Positions 32,236 to 41,909 are shown, counted from the first letter of the stretch. The stretch is 64,000 nucleotides of DNA from Phycisphaerae bacterium (GCA_030432595.1 JAUIGU010000003.1:1-64000), one strand, 5' to 3'. The notes: generated by a model from the sequence alone, not told the origin. Made by a program: numbers and translations.

Positions 32236-33825
32236 TCACGATTGTGCGAGTCGTGCTTCCACGACCTCGCGCATCACGTCCGTCGGCGCTTCCCGCCCGG
32301 TCCACAACTCGAACTGCGCCGCCGCCTGCCGCACGAACATATCCACTCCGGTGATCGTCCGGCAGCCGCGTTCTCGGGCGCGCCGCAGCAGCACGGTGTC
32401 GGCCGGGTTGTAGACCGTGTCGAACACGACCGTCTCGTCGTTCCACGAAGCCGGGGTCTCCAGCAACGGGCAGCGGTCTTGATCCGGGTGCATGCCCACC
32501 GCGGTGCCGTTGACCCAGATGTCGGCAGAAGCCTGAACGGCTTCGTCGAGCGACGCGGCGTGTGCCCCGAACTCCCCGGCCAGCGCTTCGGCCCGCGCGA
32601 GCGTGCGGTTGTAGACCGTGACCGTGCCACCGTGCTCGACAAACCCCGCGACGATCGCGCGCGACACGCCGCCGGCCCCGAGCACCGCGACCGTCTTGCC
32701 TCGCAAGCCCGCCCGATCCGTCGACAAACAATCGCACACCGCGTCGAGCACCGCCGCGTAGTCCGTGTTGCTGGCGTGCAGCCCGCCCGCGTCGTCGATG
32801 TGCAGCGTGTTCGCCGCGCCGATGCGCTCCGCGAGCGGCTCGACCGTCCCGCCTTGCTCACCGACGAACTTCAGCAAATTCGCCTTGTGCGGGATCGTCA
32901 CCGACGCCCCCCGGAAGTGCAGCGGCTTGAAGTCGAGCCAGCTCAACACCGTCGCCTTGAAGTGTTCGTACTCCGGCGGGATCGGCAGCGGCAAATACAC
33001 ACCGTCGAACGGCTCGCCGCCCTCCGCCAGCGCGTCAAACCCGGCGTTGTGGATCGCCGGCGACATCGAGTGCCCGACCGGGTCGCCGATCACGCCGTAC
33101 ACCTTCGTGTCTTTCGTGAGCGCGTCCCAGCGGTACAGCGACTTGATCTCCTGCAGCGTCGGCTGTCCCGGTGCGGTGTTGCGCTCCGCGTCGAGCGCGG
33201 CGAACGTCAGCAGCGCCCCGAACTTCTTCGCCAACACGCGCGACGGCAAGCCCGCCTCTCCCATACAAAGCATCACGCCCGGCTTGAGCCGGCGGTCGAG
33301 CACCTCGAACGCCTCCACGTTGTCCCGCAGCGACCGCGCCCGCCACGCCGCCTTGATCACCCGGCACGGCCCGTGGCTGGCCATCGCCGCAATCCGCCGG
33401 TCCAGATCCGCCGGACGCGTCACGAAGTCGTGCGTCGAGAGGATCAGCCCGCACCGTGCCGCCGCGTCGTCGAGCTGCTGCCGCAGTGTCGCGGGCAGCG
33501 CCTCGTACTTCGCCAGCTCAATATCGAGGTAGGCCGGCGGGTGCGGCGATTCAGACAACGCGTGCAACAGCCCGATCCGGCTTTCCTCGTCGCCGTCGTA
33601 CTGGCCGCCTTCGTCCGCGTGCCGGCAAGTCAGCACGCACGGCAGCGTCGCGTCCGCGACGAGTTGTTCAATCGCGTCCACGGCCGTTCCGATCTCGGGC
33701 AACGGATCGACACGCCACTCGATCAGGTCCGCCCCGTGCTCCGCCGCCCGCGCGGCGTCCGCGAGCAGCGCAGCGCCGCCGTCGGCCAGGTCGTTCACGA
33801 ACAGGGGCACACACAGCCGAGTCAC
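32236..33825 (-). CDS. aroDE: Bifunctional 3-dehydroquinate dehydratase / shikimate dehydrogenase
   Basis: A 529-residue fusion. The N-terminal half (1-225) is type I dehydroquinase: [47 protein letters not shown] and the Schiff-base lysine in [14 protein letters not shown]. The C-terminal half is shikimate dehydrogenase: [33 protein letters not shown] (catalytic Lys), [13 protein letters not shown], the NADP-binding [14 protein letters not shown] and [13 protein letters not shown]. It performs steps 3 and 4 of aromatic amino-acid synthesis. This fusion order is known from plants and several planctomycetes and chlamydiae. The start is GTG. It converges with the gene upstream and is divergent from the DUF1015 gene. 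Confidence 0.95.
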   Translation of the reverse strand: MTRLCVPLFVNDLADGGAALLADAARAAEHGADLIEWRVDPLPEIGTAVDAIEQLVADATLPCVLTCRHADEGGQYDGDEESRIGLLHALSESPHPPAYLDIELAKYEALPATLRQQLDDAAARCGLILSTHDFVTRPADLDRRIAAMASHGPCRVIKAAWRARSLRDNVEAFEVLDRRLKPGVMLCMGEAGLPSRVLAKKFGALLTFAALDAERNTAPGQPTLQEIKSLYRWDALTKDTKVYGVIGDPVGHSMSPAIHNAGFDALAEGGEPFDGVYLPLPIPPEYEHFKATVLSWLDFKPLHFRGASVTIPHKANLLKFVGEQGGTVEPLAERIGAANTLHIDDAGGLHASNTDYAAVLDAVCDCLSTDRAGLRGKTVAVLGAGGVSRAIVAGFVEHGGTVTVYNRTLARAEALAGEFGAHAASLDEAVQASADIWVNGTAVGMHPDQDRCPLLETPASWNDETVVFDTVYNPADTVLLRRARERGCRTITGVDMFVRQAAAQFELWTGREAPTDVMREVVEARLAQS

Positions 33826-33995
33826 GCCGACAGCGTAACGATTGTGTGAGCGGTGCCGCCCGCCTGCGTGGAGGTTTCGACGCCGTTACGCTGTCGGGCC
33901 GTGTTCCGCTCTGCGGGATGCCCGCCTCAACGGACCGAACCAGCGGAACCCAAACCCCGCCAAGTAACCCAAGGAAAGCCCCGAAAGGCCCCGCC

Positions 33996-35261
33996 ATGCC
34001 CGCCTTCAAACCGATCCCGACCCTGCGCTACGCCGTTTCGTCCGACGATTCAACGTCCACGGCGGACCTGACCACGAAGATCGCCCCGCCGTACGACGTG
34101 CTCGACGAAGGCCCGAAGCAGACGCTGCTGCAGCGCGACCCGCACAACATCGTCGCCGTCGACCTGCCCGTCACCCCGCCCAAGACCGTCGGTCCCGACG
34201 AGGCCTACGCTGCCGCCGCGCAACAACTCGCGCAGTGGATCGGCACCGGCGTGCTGGTGCGCGACGACACGCCCAGCGTGATTGCCTACGAGCAGGTCTA
34301 CGAAGTCAACGGCCAAACGATGAAACGCCGCGGCCTCTTCTGCGGCCTCGGCCTCGAAGAATTCAACCGGCGCGGCGGCGGCATCTTCCGCCACGAGATG
34401 ACCCTCGCCGGCGGCATCGGCGACCGCACCAAACTCATGGCCGCCACGTCCGCCCAACTGTCCCCGATCTTCGGCGTCTTCTCCGACCCCGACGCCGTCG
34501 TCACTTCACAACTTGCCGAACACTTCGACGGCCGCGACCCCGACTACCACGGCCAAACCGACGACGGTGTCGACCACCGCTGCTGGATCGTCAACGACCC
34601 ACCCGCCCTCAAAACACTTTCGGGGCACTTCGAGGGGACGGACGTCTTCATCGCCGACGGCCACCACCGCTACACCACCGCGCTGCAATTCTCCAAAGAC
34701 CACGTCCAGCTCCCGGGGGCGGCAAACTGCCTGTTCGTCCTCGTCGCCGCCGAGGACCCCGGCATGATCGTGCTGCCCACACACCGCGTGATTTGTGGCC
34801 TCGCCGGCATCTCCACCGACAAACTCGCCGACCTGCTCAGCAACCACGAGGACTTCACGCTCACCGCGTCCGCGGATGATTCCATGTTCGGGATTTACGA
34901 CCCGACCACGAAACAAACCGTCGGCCTCAACCCCAAACACGACGACGTCCTCGCGGAGTACCTCCCCGACAAACCTGAAGTCTGGAGAAAGCTCGACGTC
35001 GCCATCCTGCACGAAGGCCTGATCGAGCGCGTACTCAAACCGCAATTCGGCCCGGACTGCGTAACCTTCAAATACACCGCCGACCTGAACGCGATGAAAA
35101 CCATGGCCGGTGAAGAACCCGGACGCCTCGGCATCATCATGCGTTCAACGCCGCTGGATAGCGTCATGGCCGTGTCGCTCGCCGACGAAGTCATGCCGCC
35201 CAAGAGCACGTACTTCTACCCCAAGCTCGCGACCGGCCTGGTGATGCACCCGCTGGATTAG
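33996..35261 (+). CDS. DUF1015-family protein
   Basis: A 421-residue cytoplasmic protein of the DUF1015 family: AFKPIPTLRYAVS, KIAPPYDVLDEGPKQTLLQR, the signature IADGHHRYTTALQFS near residue 225, and the end SLADEVMPPKSTYFYPKLAT. The family is widespread and sometimes annotated as a putative HTH or kinase-like protein; its reaction is not settled. The ATG at 33996 follows GGAAAG/GAAAGG. The frame is open for 540 bases upstream but that part is Arg/Pro-rich antisense to aroDE and not part of the gene. Confidence 0.88.
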   Translation: MPAFKPIPTLRYAVSSDDSTSTADLTTKIAPPYDVLDEGPKQTLLQRDPHNIVAVDLPVTPPKTVGPDEAYAAAAQQLAQWIGTGVLVRDDTPSVIAYEQVYEVNGQTMKRRGLFCGLGLEEFNRRGGGIFRHEMTLAGGIGDRTKLMAATSAQLSPIFGVFSDPDAVVTSQLAEHFDGRDPDYHGQTDDGVDHRCWIVNDPPALKTLSGHFEGTDVFIADGHHRYTTALQFSKDHVQLPGAANCLFVLVAAEDPGMIVLPTHRVICGLAGISTDKLADLLSNHEDFTLTASADDSMFGIYDPTTKQTVGLNPKHDDVLAEYLPDKPEVWRKLDVAILHEGLIERVLKPQFGPDCVTFKYTADLNAMKTMAGEEPGRLGIIMRSTPLDSVMAVSLADEVMPPKSTYFYPKLATGLVMHPLD

Positions 35262-35363
35262 CCGGCGGCTAGAGGACTCCTTTCCGGGGAGGTTTCCGAG
35301 AAGCGCCCGACAAGGACTTCTGCTGTAGCCTGCTTATAGCTTGCAGACGGCCGTCTCCGGGTT

Positions 35364-36839
35364 TTATCTTTGCGCCTTGCGTTGATCGATCCGGTACCCC
35401 CAGCGTCGCGCCGGCCCGGCGAGTCGTGTCGGGGTGGCGGCGGCGGCGCGGAGGTTGTTGTACGCGCCGGCGGCCATGTAGCGCATCGCGTCGCGGGTGC
35501 CCGTCGCGGTGGGCTCGTCCAGACCCAACGCGAAGACCAGCGCGGCCAGGCGGATCAGCGTCGAGATCCCGAACAGGATGTGGAAGTAGTTCCAGGTGTA
35601 GTTGCCCAGGCCGGTCTCCCAGGTCCAGTCGTGGAGCTGCGCGGCGATGACCGCGCCGATCACGCCGCTCAGTCCGCCGGCCACCGCGTTGGACACCGAG
35701 AACAGCGCGGCCGCCTGCGCCCCGCCGCTGCGCTCGCCTTTGCGCGACTTGTCCGTGTCTTTCGAGAACTCGAGCAGGAAGTTGAAGTTCGCCAACTCGG
35801 TGCCCGGCCAGGCCATGACCACCAGGGCGACGAGCAGGAAGCCCGGCCACCACAGCGTCGGCGTCATCGCCATCCACCCGACCGACCCAAACGCCACCGC
35901 TGCGCCCGACACGAGCAGTACCGGTTTTTTGCCCAGCCGGTCGCACAGCCGGCCCCACGCCGGGCGCGTGAACAGCTGCAGCACCATCGGTACCGCGAGT
36001 ACGCCGGCGTTGGCGAGCAGGTTGCTCCAGCCCAGGTGGTCGAGCACGTAAAGCCAGAGGTACTGCCCCATGAACCCGGTGGCAAGGATGAAGCTGAAGT
36101 TGAAGCCCAGGAAGTGCCGGAAGCCGCGGTCGCGCAGCGGCGTGAACAGGTCGGCCATCTTCGCGGGCGGGCGTTCGTGCTTGTGCTGCGCCTCGTACGG
36201 GTCTTTGATCCAGAGGAACACGAGGATGTCGAGCGCCCCCAGCACCCCCGCGACCATGAGCAGCGCCGAGGTGACGCGCAGCATCAGGTCGGCCGCGTCC
36301 TGCGCGTGTGCCCAGTCCAGCAGCCACGCCGAACCGAGCGACGCGCCGATCGCGACCGGCGTGACCAGTTGCGCCCGCCGGGCGAAGTAGCGCCCGCGCA
36401 CCCGGCGGGGGATCAGGTCGCTCATCCAGTTCAGCCAGGCCGGCCCCGTCGCCTGCATGAGCGCGTGGGCCAGCAGGAGCATCAGAATGACCGGCGGCCA
36501 CCACCCCCACGCCTGCGGCAGCACCCACGGCACCAGCCCGATCGCGACGAACATCAGACGCCCGACCGTGCAGCACCACAGAAACATCGTGCGCCGCCCG
36601 CCGTGCGCGTTGATGTACCACGACGCGGGCAGTTGCGTGAGCGCCCCGAGGAACGGCACGGCCGCGAGCAGCCCGAACGCCCAGTCCGGCGTGCCGACCT
36701 CTTTGGCGAAGCGCGTCATCGCTGCGCCGGCCGCGATCCACAGCCACGCCGAACCGAAGCCCCACGCCAGCGTCACGAGCCGCAGGTCGCGGCGCAGCGC
36801 CGCCGAAGCGTTGCGGGGAACGGACTCCGATGCGTTCAT
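35364..36839 (-). CDS. MFS-type transporter
   Basis: A 491-residue polytopic membrane protein of the major facilitator superfamily, with about 12 hydrophobic segments (LVTLAWGFGSAWLWIAAGAA, WAFGLLAAVPFLGALTQLPA, FILATGFMGQYLWLYVLDHL, GVLAVPMVLQLFTRPAWGRL and more). The MFS loop motif appears as INAHGGRRTM and again as CDRLGKKPVL. Substrate unknown. The start overlaps the purD stop by one base (TGATG), so the two are co-expressed. The C-terminus is long and basic. Confidence 0.85.
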   Translation of the reverse strand: MNASESVPRNASAALRRDLRLVTLAWGFGSAWLWIAAGAAMTRFAKEVGTPDWAFGLLAAVPFLGALTQLPASWYINAHGGRRTMFLWCCTVGRLMFVAIGLVPWVLPQAWGWWPPVILMLLLAHALMQATGPAWLNWMSDLIPRRVRGRYFARRAQLVTPVAIGASLGSAWLLDWAHAQDAADLMLRVTSALLMVAGVLGALDILVFLWIKDPYEAQHKHERPPAKMADLFTPLRDRGFRHFLGFNFSFILATGFMGQYLWLYVLDHLGWSNLLANAGVLAVPMVLQLFTRPAWGRLCDRLGKKPVLLVSGAAVAFGSVGWMAMTPTLWWPGFLLVALVVMAWPGTELANFNFLLEFSKDTDKSRKGERSGGAQAAALFSVSNAVAGGLSGVIGAVIAAQLHDWTWETGLGNYTWNYFHILFGISTLIRLAALVFALGLDEPTATGTRDAMRYMAAGAYNNLRAAAATPTRLAGPARRWGYRIDQRKAQR

Positions 36840-38164
36840 CACATCACCCGCGAGCCGATGTCTTTGCGGTAGAAAGCGCCCTCGAAGGCGATCTTCGCGC
36901 ACGCCGCGTTGGCCTTGGCCTGCGCTTCCTTCAGGTCGGCGCCGAGCGCACAGACGTTGAGCACGCGCCCGCCGGCGGTGACCAACTCGCCGCGTTTCAC
37001 CGTCGTGCCGGCGTGGAACACGGTGACGTCCGGGTCGGTCTCGGCGGCGTCGATGCCGGTGATCGCTTGGCCTTTCTCGTACTTGCCCGGGTAGCCGCCG
37101 GAACACATCACCACGCAGCAGCACACGCGCGGGTCCCACGACAGGTCGACCGCGTCGAGCGTGCCCTCGCAGGTGGCGATCATCGCTTCGAGCAGGTCGC
37201 CCTTCATCCGCACCATCAGCGGCTGGCACTCGGGGTCGCCGAACCGCGTGTTGAACTCCAGCACCTTCGGCCCGCCGGCGGTGAGCATGAGGCCCGCGTA
37301 AAGGACGCCCTTGAACTCGACGCCGTCGCGCCGCAGTGCATCGACGGTGCGCACCAGCACCTCGCGTTCGATCTCGGTGCGGAGTTCGTCGGAGAGCAGG
37401 GGCGTCGGGCAGTACGCACCCATGCCGCCGGTGTTGGGACCGGTGTCGCCCTCGCCGACCTGCTTGTGGTCCTGGGCGGGGTCCAGGACGAAGAGGTTCG
37501 TGCCGTCCACGAGGGCGAGGACGGAAACCTCCTGGCCCTCGAGACGTTCTTCGATGACGACGGTGCCGCCCGCGTCGCCGAACGCGCCGCCCGAGCCGCC
37601 GTCGCCCATGATCTCGTTGACCGCCGCGACCGCTTCCTCGGCCGTGTCGGTGACGATCACGCCCTTGCCCTTGCACAACCCCGCGGCCTTGACGACCACG
37701 GGCAGCTCGCGCGACTCGGCGTAGGCCAGCGCGGCGTCGTGGTTCTTGAAACTCTTCGCGTCGGCGGTGGGGATCGCCGCGGCCCGCATGAGTTCCTTGC
37801 TGAAGGCCTTGTCGCCCTCGAGCCGTGCGGCGTTGGCGGTCGGGCCGAACACCCAACGCCCCGGCTTGGCGAGCCGGTCGGCCAGCCCGCCGCACAGCGG
37901 GTCTTCGGGCCCGATCACGACCAGCGACACGTCGTGGTGCCGGCAGAAGTAGTCGATGGCGTCGACGTTCTTGGTGTTCACGGGGTCGAAGGCGAGGTCG
38001 ACGTTCTCGCCGAGCGCGTCCGTGCCGCCGTTGCCGGGCGCGAAGTAGAGCTTCCCGCAGCGGGGAGACTGTTTGAGCTTCCACCCCAGCGCGTGCTCGC
38101 GTCCGCCGGAGCCGAGGAGGAGGACGTTTATCGGATGGTCGGACGTTGTCGGGGCGCTGGGCAT
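36839..38164 (-). CDS. purD: Phosphoribosylamine-glycine ligase
   Basis: A 441-residue ATP-grasp enzyme of purine synthesis (5-phosphoribosylamine + glycine + ATP to GAR). N-terminal INVLLLGSGGREHALGWKLK, PEDPLCGGLADRL, ATP-grasp residues in FSKELMRAAAIPTADAKSF and VVVKAAGLCKGKGVIV, EVSVLALVDGTNLF, GAYCPTPLLSD and the GFRGVLY-type segment KGVLYAGLMLTAGGPKVLEF with NTRFGDPECQPLM. Complete. Forms a pair with the downstream transporter. Confidence 0.96.
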   Translation of the reverse strand: MPSAPTTSDHPINVLLLGSGGREHALGWKLKQSPRCGKLYFAPGNGGTDALGENVDLAFDPVNTKNVDAIDYFCRHHDVSLVVIGPEDPLCGGLADRLAKPGRWVFGPTANAARLEGDKAFSKELMRAAAIPTADAKSFKNHDAALAYAESRELPVVVKAAGLCKGKGVIVTDTAEEAVAAVNEIMGDGGSGGAFGDAGGTVVIEERLEGQEVSVLALVDGTNLFVLDPAQDHKQVGEGDTGPNTGGMGAYCPTPLLSDELRTEIEREVLVRTVDALRRDGVEFKGVLYAGLMLTAGGPKVLEFNTRFGDPECQPLMVRMKGDLLEAMIATCEGTLDAVDLSWDPRVCCCVVMCSGGYPGKYEKGQAITGIDAAETDPDVTVFHAGTTVKRGELVTAGGRVLNVCALGADLKEAQAKANAACAKIAFEGAFYRKDIGSRVM

Positions 38165-38204
38165 CGCGGGCAGGGTAGCGGCCGGGGCAACAACTGCAAC
38201 AACG

Positions 38205-38231
38205 AAAAGCCCGCGGCGCGGGGCCGCGGGC
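38205..38231 (-). terminator. Terminator of the small membrane-protein gene
   Basis: Perfect 9-bp hairpin GCCCGCGGC/GCCGCGGGC followed on the minus strand by TTTT. It lies about 50 bases after the stop at 38280 and before purD. Confidence 0.65.
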
Positions 38232-38279
38232 CGAGTGCAGGTTCGGTTTGTGCCTTCACCGGGTGCCCACGCGTCCGGG

Positions 38280-38789
38280 TCACGCCATCGCGGGCTGGGC
38301 AGTGTCGGGGATCTTCTTGGCCATGTCCCAGATCTTCAGGAGGAAGATGATCAGCAGCACCAGCGAGGCGAGGCCCGCGATCATGCCGAGGATGGGGATG
38401 AAGCTGCAGAGGGCGCAGATCGCCCACCACATCCCGATGGTCTTGCCCGCGTCGCCGACGCTCGTGTCGCCGACCGAGTCGAAGTAGCTCTTGAAGGCTT
38501 CGGGGACCTTGAACGCGATGATGAACATCATCACGATGTTGACCAGCGGGATGACCATCAGCCAGATCAGTCCGGGCGAGATAGTCTGGTGCTGGGCGGG
38601 CACCTTGCTGTAGGGCTTCCAAAACAGAAACGCGATGGCAACGGCGATCGCGATGCCGATCGCCAGGCCGATGAGGAGGAACACCAGCATGACGCCCAAC
38701 GCGGCGCCGCCGGCGGCGACGTCGCCGTACTCCGAACCGTTTTGAGCGAGAAGCAGCGGCGTGTTCACGGCAAAGGTCGGCAGGTTCAT
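38280..38789 (-). CDS. Small polytopic membrane protein of unknown function
   Basis: A 169-residue membrane protein. Hydrophobic segments are near 25-57 (AALGVMLVFLLIGLAIGIAI), 72-92 (LIWLMVIPLVNIVMMFIIAF) and 118-155 (IGMWWAICALCSFIPILGMI, ASLVLLIIFLLKIWDMAKK). The loop KVPEAFKSYFDS before the third segment is hydrophilic. I cannot name the family. GGGAG precedes the ATG at 38789. It is divergent from the ExK protein gene. Confidence 0.75.
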   Translation of the reverse strand: MNLPTFAVNTPLLLAQNGSEYGDVAAGGAALGVMLVFLLIGLAIGIAIAVAIAFLFWKPYSKVPAQHQTISPGLIWLMVIPLVNIVMMFIIAFKVPEAFKSYFDSVGDTSVGDAGKTIGMWWAICALCSFIPILGMIAGLASLVLLIIFLLKIWDMAKKIPDTAQPAMA

Positions 38790-38862
38790 CTCGGGCTCCC
38801 TTGAGATTGAGGTCAGAAGTGAGCGTGAATGTATCGTTAACCTGCATGCGGAGCAACGAACC

Positions 38863-39519
38863 GTGACCGATCACGCCGTTATGCCCTGGTCCACCGCCGA
38901 TATCGCCGACGCGCTCGAGCAGGGGCTGCGGCACTGCGCCGGGGTCGACGACGCCGAGCACGCGGTTTACGGGTTCGACACGCTCGACGAGGTGGGCCTG
39001 CACCCGATGTTGGCCGAGGCGCTCGCGGTGCCGGGCTGGGGCGTCTGGCCCGAGCGGCGGTACCCCGGGCACTGGCACAAGACCAAGAAGAGCGAGGGCC
39101 TGCGCTGCGACCTGGTGCTCACGCCGGACAACCTGCCGCTGCGCGACCTCGAAGCGCGGGCGACGCTCTTCGGGCAACAACCCGCGGCCGACCCGGACGA
39201 GGCGTACTGGCTGGAGGTCAAGACGGTCGCGCAGTTCGAGACCGATGGCCCGTTCAAGCGTTACTCGGCCGAGCTGCTGTCGCCGGTGATGAAGGACGTG
39301 ACCAAGCTGTGGAACGACGGGGTGATCCGGCACGCGGGCCTGGCGCTGGTGCTGTTCACGGCCGACGCGGAGGTTGCCGACCACGACCTGCTCGCGTGGC
39401 ACACGAAGTGCCTGGACAAGGGGCTGCCCGTGCGGCCGCCGTCGGTGCGCGGGTTCCCGATCACGGACCGCGTGGGCAACGGGTGGTGCGCCGTCGCGGT
39501 GTTCGGGGTGAGGGGGTGA
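38863..39519 (+). CDS. Protein with ExK nuclease-like motif
   Basis: A 218-residue soluble protein. It contains CDLVL followed about 35 residues later by YWLEVKTVAQF, the D...ExK pattern of PD-(D/E)XK nucleases. The N-terminal part (DIADALEQGLRHCAGVDDAE) and GWGVWPERRYPGHW precede it. A real nuclease role is inference. The start is taken as GTG 38863, ten bases after GGAG; an ATG at 38881 is possible. It stands alone, divergent from the membrane protein gene. Confidence 0.7.
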   Translation: MTDHAVMPWSTADIADALEQGLRHCAGVDDAEHAVYGFDTLDEVGLHPMLAEALAVPGWGVWPERRYPGHWHKTKKSEGLRCDLVLTPDNLPLRDLEARATLFGQQPAADPDEAYWLEVKTVAQFETDGPFKRYSAELLSPVMKDVTKLWNDGVIRHAGLALVLFTADAEVADHDLLAWHTKCLDKGLPVRPPSVRGFPITDRVGNGWCAVAVFGVRG

Positions 39520-39520
39520 G

Positions 39521-39614
39521 GATTTCAGATTGATGATTTCAGATTGCAGATTGGTAGACGCCGCAACATTCAGCGTTCTTGTCATTCTGCAATCTCAAAT
39601 CTGCAAACTGAAAT
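39521..39614. repeat. AT-rich direct and inverted repeat cluster
   Basis: GATTTCAGATTG occurs twice (39521-39532 and 39535-39546). The reverse-complement-like CAATCTCAAATCTGCAAACT starts at 39590 and continues to GAAAT at 39614, forming an imperfect long hairpin. It is an AT-rich island in GC-rich DNA, like the intergenic mini-repeats seen in planctomycete genomes. Confidence 0.45.
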
Positions 39615-39616
39615 GA

Positions 39617-39656
39617 CAAAAAAAAGCCCACGCCCTCAAGAACTGCGAGCGTGGGC
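39617..39656 (-). terminator. Terminator of the pilus-type operon
   Basis: Perfect 8-bp hairpin GCCCACGC/GCGTGGGC (39626-39656) followed on the minus strand by a run of nine bases that is almost all T. It ends the three-gene minus-strand operon that starts at 45712. Confidence 0.85.
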
Positions 39657-39773
39657 CGGGAGGAGAGAGAAGCGGTTTGGTTACTTATGATACGGACGCG
39701 GGCGGCGGGTGGTTCTTGCCGGAGTTTCGGATTTTTGGCCAGAAAGTTTCTGGGTATTCGTTTTACCGGCCGG

Positions 39774-41840
39774 CTACCCGCGCGAGGCGAAGCGGTCGTC
39801 CTCTTCCACTTTACGGCGCTCGGCTTCCTCTTCGAGCTCGGTGCGTTTGTCGTTGCGGCGGTCGGCGCTGAGGAGCCGGCTGCCGATCCGGCCGTCGGGC
39901 AGGAGGTAGACCATCCGCACGTCGGTCGCGTTGGCGGTCTCGACGGTGTCGATGTCCAGAAGCACGATGCCGACGCCCATATCGACGTCCTGCTTGAAGT
40001 CGCGGAGCATGTCGATGGACACGACGCCGCCGACCGGGTTGCCCGGCGACTCTTCAAACTCGGCTTTACGCCACTGGCCGTTCCAGACCTTCCAGATCTC
40101 GATCGTGGCGCGGTCCTGCTCGGCGTTGCCACGGACGAAGTAGTAGTAGGCCTGGGGGTCGAGGGTGACGGGTGTGGTCCACGGGGCGGACTCGATTTCG
40201 TCCTCGCTGGGGGGCAGGGCGATGCGGTACTCGTTGCGGTCGCGCTGGGCCTTGGTGGTGCGGGTGTACTGGTAGAGCGGGTTGATGGCGGCGACCACGA
40301 GCTTGTAGCGGTAGGTCTTGCCGGGCTGGGCGGTGAGGTCGTGGGCCCAGACGCGGACGGTCTCGGGGACGTCGTCGGTGGGGCGGCGGGGGACGATGCC
40401 GGTCTGGCCGGTGGGGGTGTTGCGGTCCCGGCCGGTCAGCCCCGGACGGCCCATGCCCAGGCCACCCGGGCGGCCCATGCCGCGCTCCCGCAACATCGGA
40501 TCGCCCATCCCCATTCCCATGTCCATACCCATTTCGTCGCCCATGCCGGGGTAGCCGCCGTAGCCGCCGGGGCCGCGGCCGCGGAGGAACTGCGACGCCG
40601 CTTCGTCGTCGTCGAGCCCGTAGAGCTCGTTCAACTCGCGGCGTTTCTCCAGCAGCTCTTCTTCGACGCCCTCGATCTGCTGGGCCTGGCGGTCGCGTTC
40701 GGCCTGGTCGCGGTCGGTGCCGCGGTTGCCGCGGTCGCGGCTCCGCGTGTTGCCGCGCGGGTCCATGCCCAGGCCGCCGCCGCCGATGTCGTCCATGCCG
40801 CCGCCGCCGCGGTTGGAGGCGCGCCGGCGCGTGTCGGTGCGGGTGCGCGTGTTGCGCGAGTCCTGGCGGTCCACGCCGTTGAGCTGGTCGAGCCGGCGTT
40901 GCAGCCGGCTGATCTCGTCTTCGAGGTCCTTGATCTTCTCCTGCTCGGCGGCCGAGAACACGCGGTCGGTCCCCACGGGCGGCGTCCAGGGCTCGACGGT
41001 CGGCGGGAACAGCGGCTTGGTCACCAGGTCCTGGCTCTGTTGGATCGTGTCCAGGACCGCGGCGGCCTCCATCGGATTGGTCGCGGGCAACTCTTGGCCG
41101 GGCAGGAACGCCAACTGCTGCGGCAGCGGGTTGACGACCGTACGGTTGCCCCAGTTGCCGTCGATGTCCTGCTCTTCGCGGACGAGGTAGACACCGGCCA
41201 CGCCCAGCTTGGCCAGCCAGACGTTGTCGGGGATCGCCTCGCCGCTGCCCTGGCCGGCCTCGTCGAGGCGGACCGCCCAGTCCTTGAGCGGGAACTCGGT
41301 CATGACCGAGACGTACTGGAAATCGACCGGCGCCTGACCGCCGACCATGTCCTGCACTTCGGCGACCATCTGACGCAGTTGCGGGTCGGTGATCGCGCCG
41401 GCGTCGGCGAGCACGGCGTGCTTGACCTTGATGCTGAACGACTCGGCCATCGGCGGCGTGGGCAGATCGATTGCGTTGAAGACGGGGCCTTCGGTATTGA
41501 CCTTCGGCCGGACGCCGCCGCCGTCGAGCGGCGCGAAGGCGTCGGCGAGGATCACCGGCTCGGCGTAATGCTGCGTGAACGCGGTCGCGTAGTCCTCGAC
41601 CTGGTGCTCCTCGGGGGAGGGCAGTTCGCTGTCCGTGCTGTTCATCGCGGCGCGGAGGCGGTCGGCGGCGCGTTCGGTGTCGTCGCGGATGTCGGCGGCG
41701 GTCTTGCCGTCGATCGCGTGCGGGTCGCCGAGCACGCCCAGCCAGGCGTAGGCGCCCACGCCCAGCAGGATCAGGACCGAGAGCCCGAGCACGAGTTTCT
41801 CGAAGTGTTGCGTGAGGAAGCCGAGGTCGGATTTTTTCAT
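39774..41840 (-). CDS. Membrane-anchored protein of the pilus-type cluster
   Basis: A 688-residue protein with one N-terminal membrane helix (KLVLGLSVLILLGVGAYAWL) and a large exported part. A coiled-coil stretch (AEQEKIKDLEDEISRLQRRL) and a second (GVEEELLEKRRELNELY) flank Arg/Asp-rich and Gly/Met-rich low-complexity blocks (MGDEMGMDMGMGMGDPMLRE). The C-terminal part (VRVWAHDLTAQPGKTYRYKL, YYFVRGNAEQDRATIEIWKV) looks beta-rich. It is the third gene of the operon with the PilM-PilN fusion and a PilO-like gene, so it probably belongs to the same envelope machine, where PilP/PilQ would stand. No direct family match is recognised. Confidence 0.7.
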   Translation of the reverse strand: MKKSDLGFLTQHFEKLVLGLSVLILLGVGAYAWLGVLGDPHAIDGKTAADIRDDTERAADRLRAAMNSTDSELPSPEEHQVEDYATAFTQHYAEPVILADAFAPLDGGGVRPKVNTEGPVFNAIDLPTPPMAESFSIKVKHAVLADAGAITDPQLRQMVAEVQDMVGGQAPVDFQYVSVMTEFPLKDWAVRLDEAGQGSGEAIPDNVWLAKLGVAGVYLVREEQDIDGNWGNRTVVNPLPQQLAFLPGQELPATNPMEAAAVLDTIQQSQDLVTKPLFPPTVEPWTPPVGTDRVFSAAEQEKIKDLEDEISRLQRRLDQLNGVDRQDSRNTRTRTDTRRRASNRGGGGMDDIGGGGLGMDPRGNTRSRDRGNRGTDRDQAERDRQAQQIEGVEEELLEKRRELNELYGLDDDEAASQFLRGRGPGGYGGYPGMGDEMGMDMGMGMGDPMLRERGMGRPGGLGMGRPGLTGRDRNTPTGQTGIVPRRPTDDVPETVRVWAHDLTAQPGKTYRYKLVVAAINPLYQYTRTTKAQRDRNEYRIALPPSEDEIESAPWTTPVTLDPQAYYYFVRGNAEQDRATIEIWKVWNGQWRKAEFEESPGNPVGGVVSIDMLRDFKQDVDMGVGIVLLDIDTVETANATDVRMVYLLPDGRIGSRLLSADRRNDKRTELEEEAERRKVEEDDRFASRG

Positions 41841-41909
41841 CGCCGGGACTCCTGGCGGTGGTGCGGGGTGGGGGTGAGCGGGGCGTAGCGTGCGGGTCGG
41901 GGCGGGGAA

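Noticed and set aside
32170-33849. 559-codon plus-strand frame opposite aroDE
   Set aside because: Arg-rich mirror of the well-recognised AroDE enzyme.
33456-33995. N-terminal extension of the DUF1015 gene
   Set aside because: The extension is antisense to aroDE and Arg/Pro-rich; DUF1015 proteins begin at the ATG at 33996.
36840-38084. Upstream extension of the MFS transporter frame to 906 codons
   Set aside because: It overlaps purD in another frame and is Arg/Gly-rich; the MFS gene starts at 36839.
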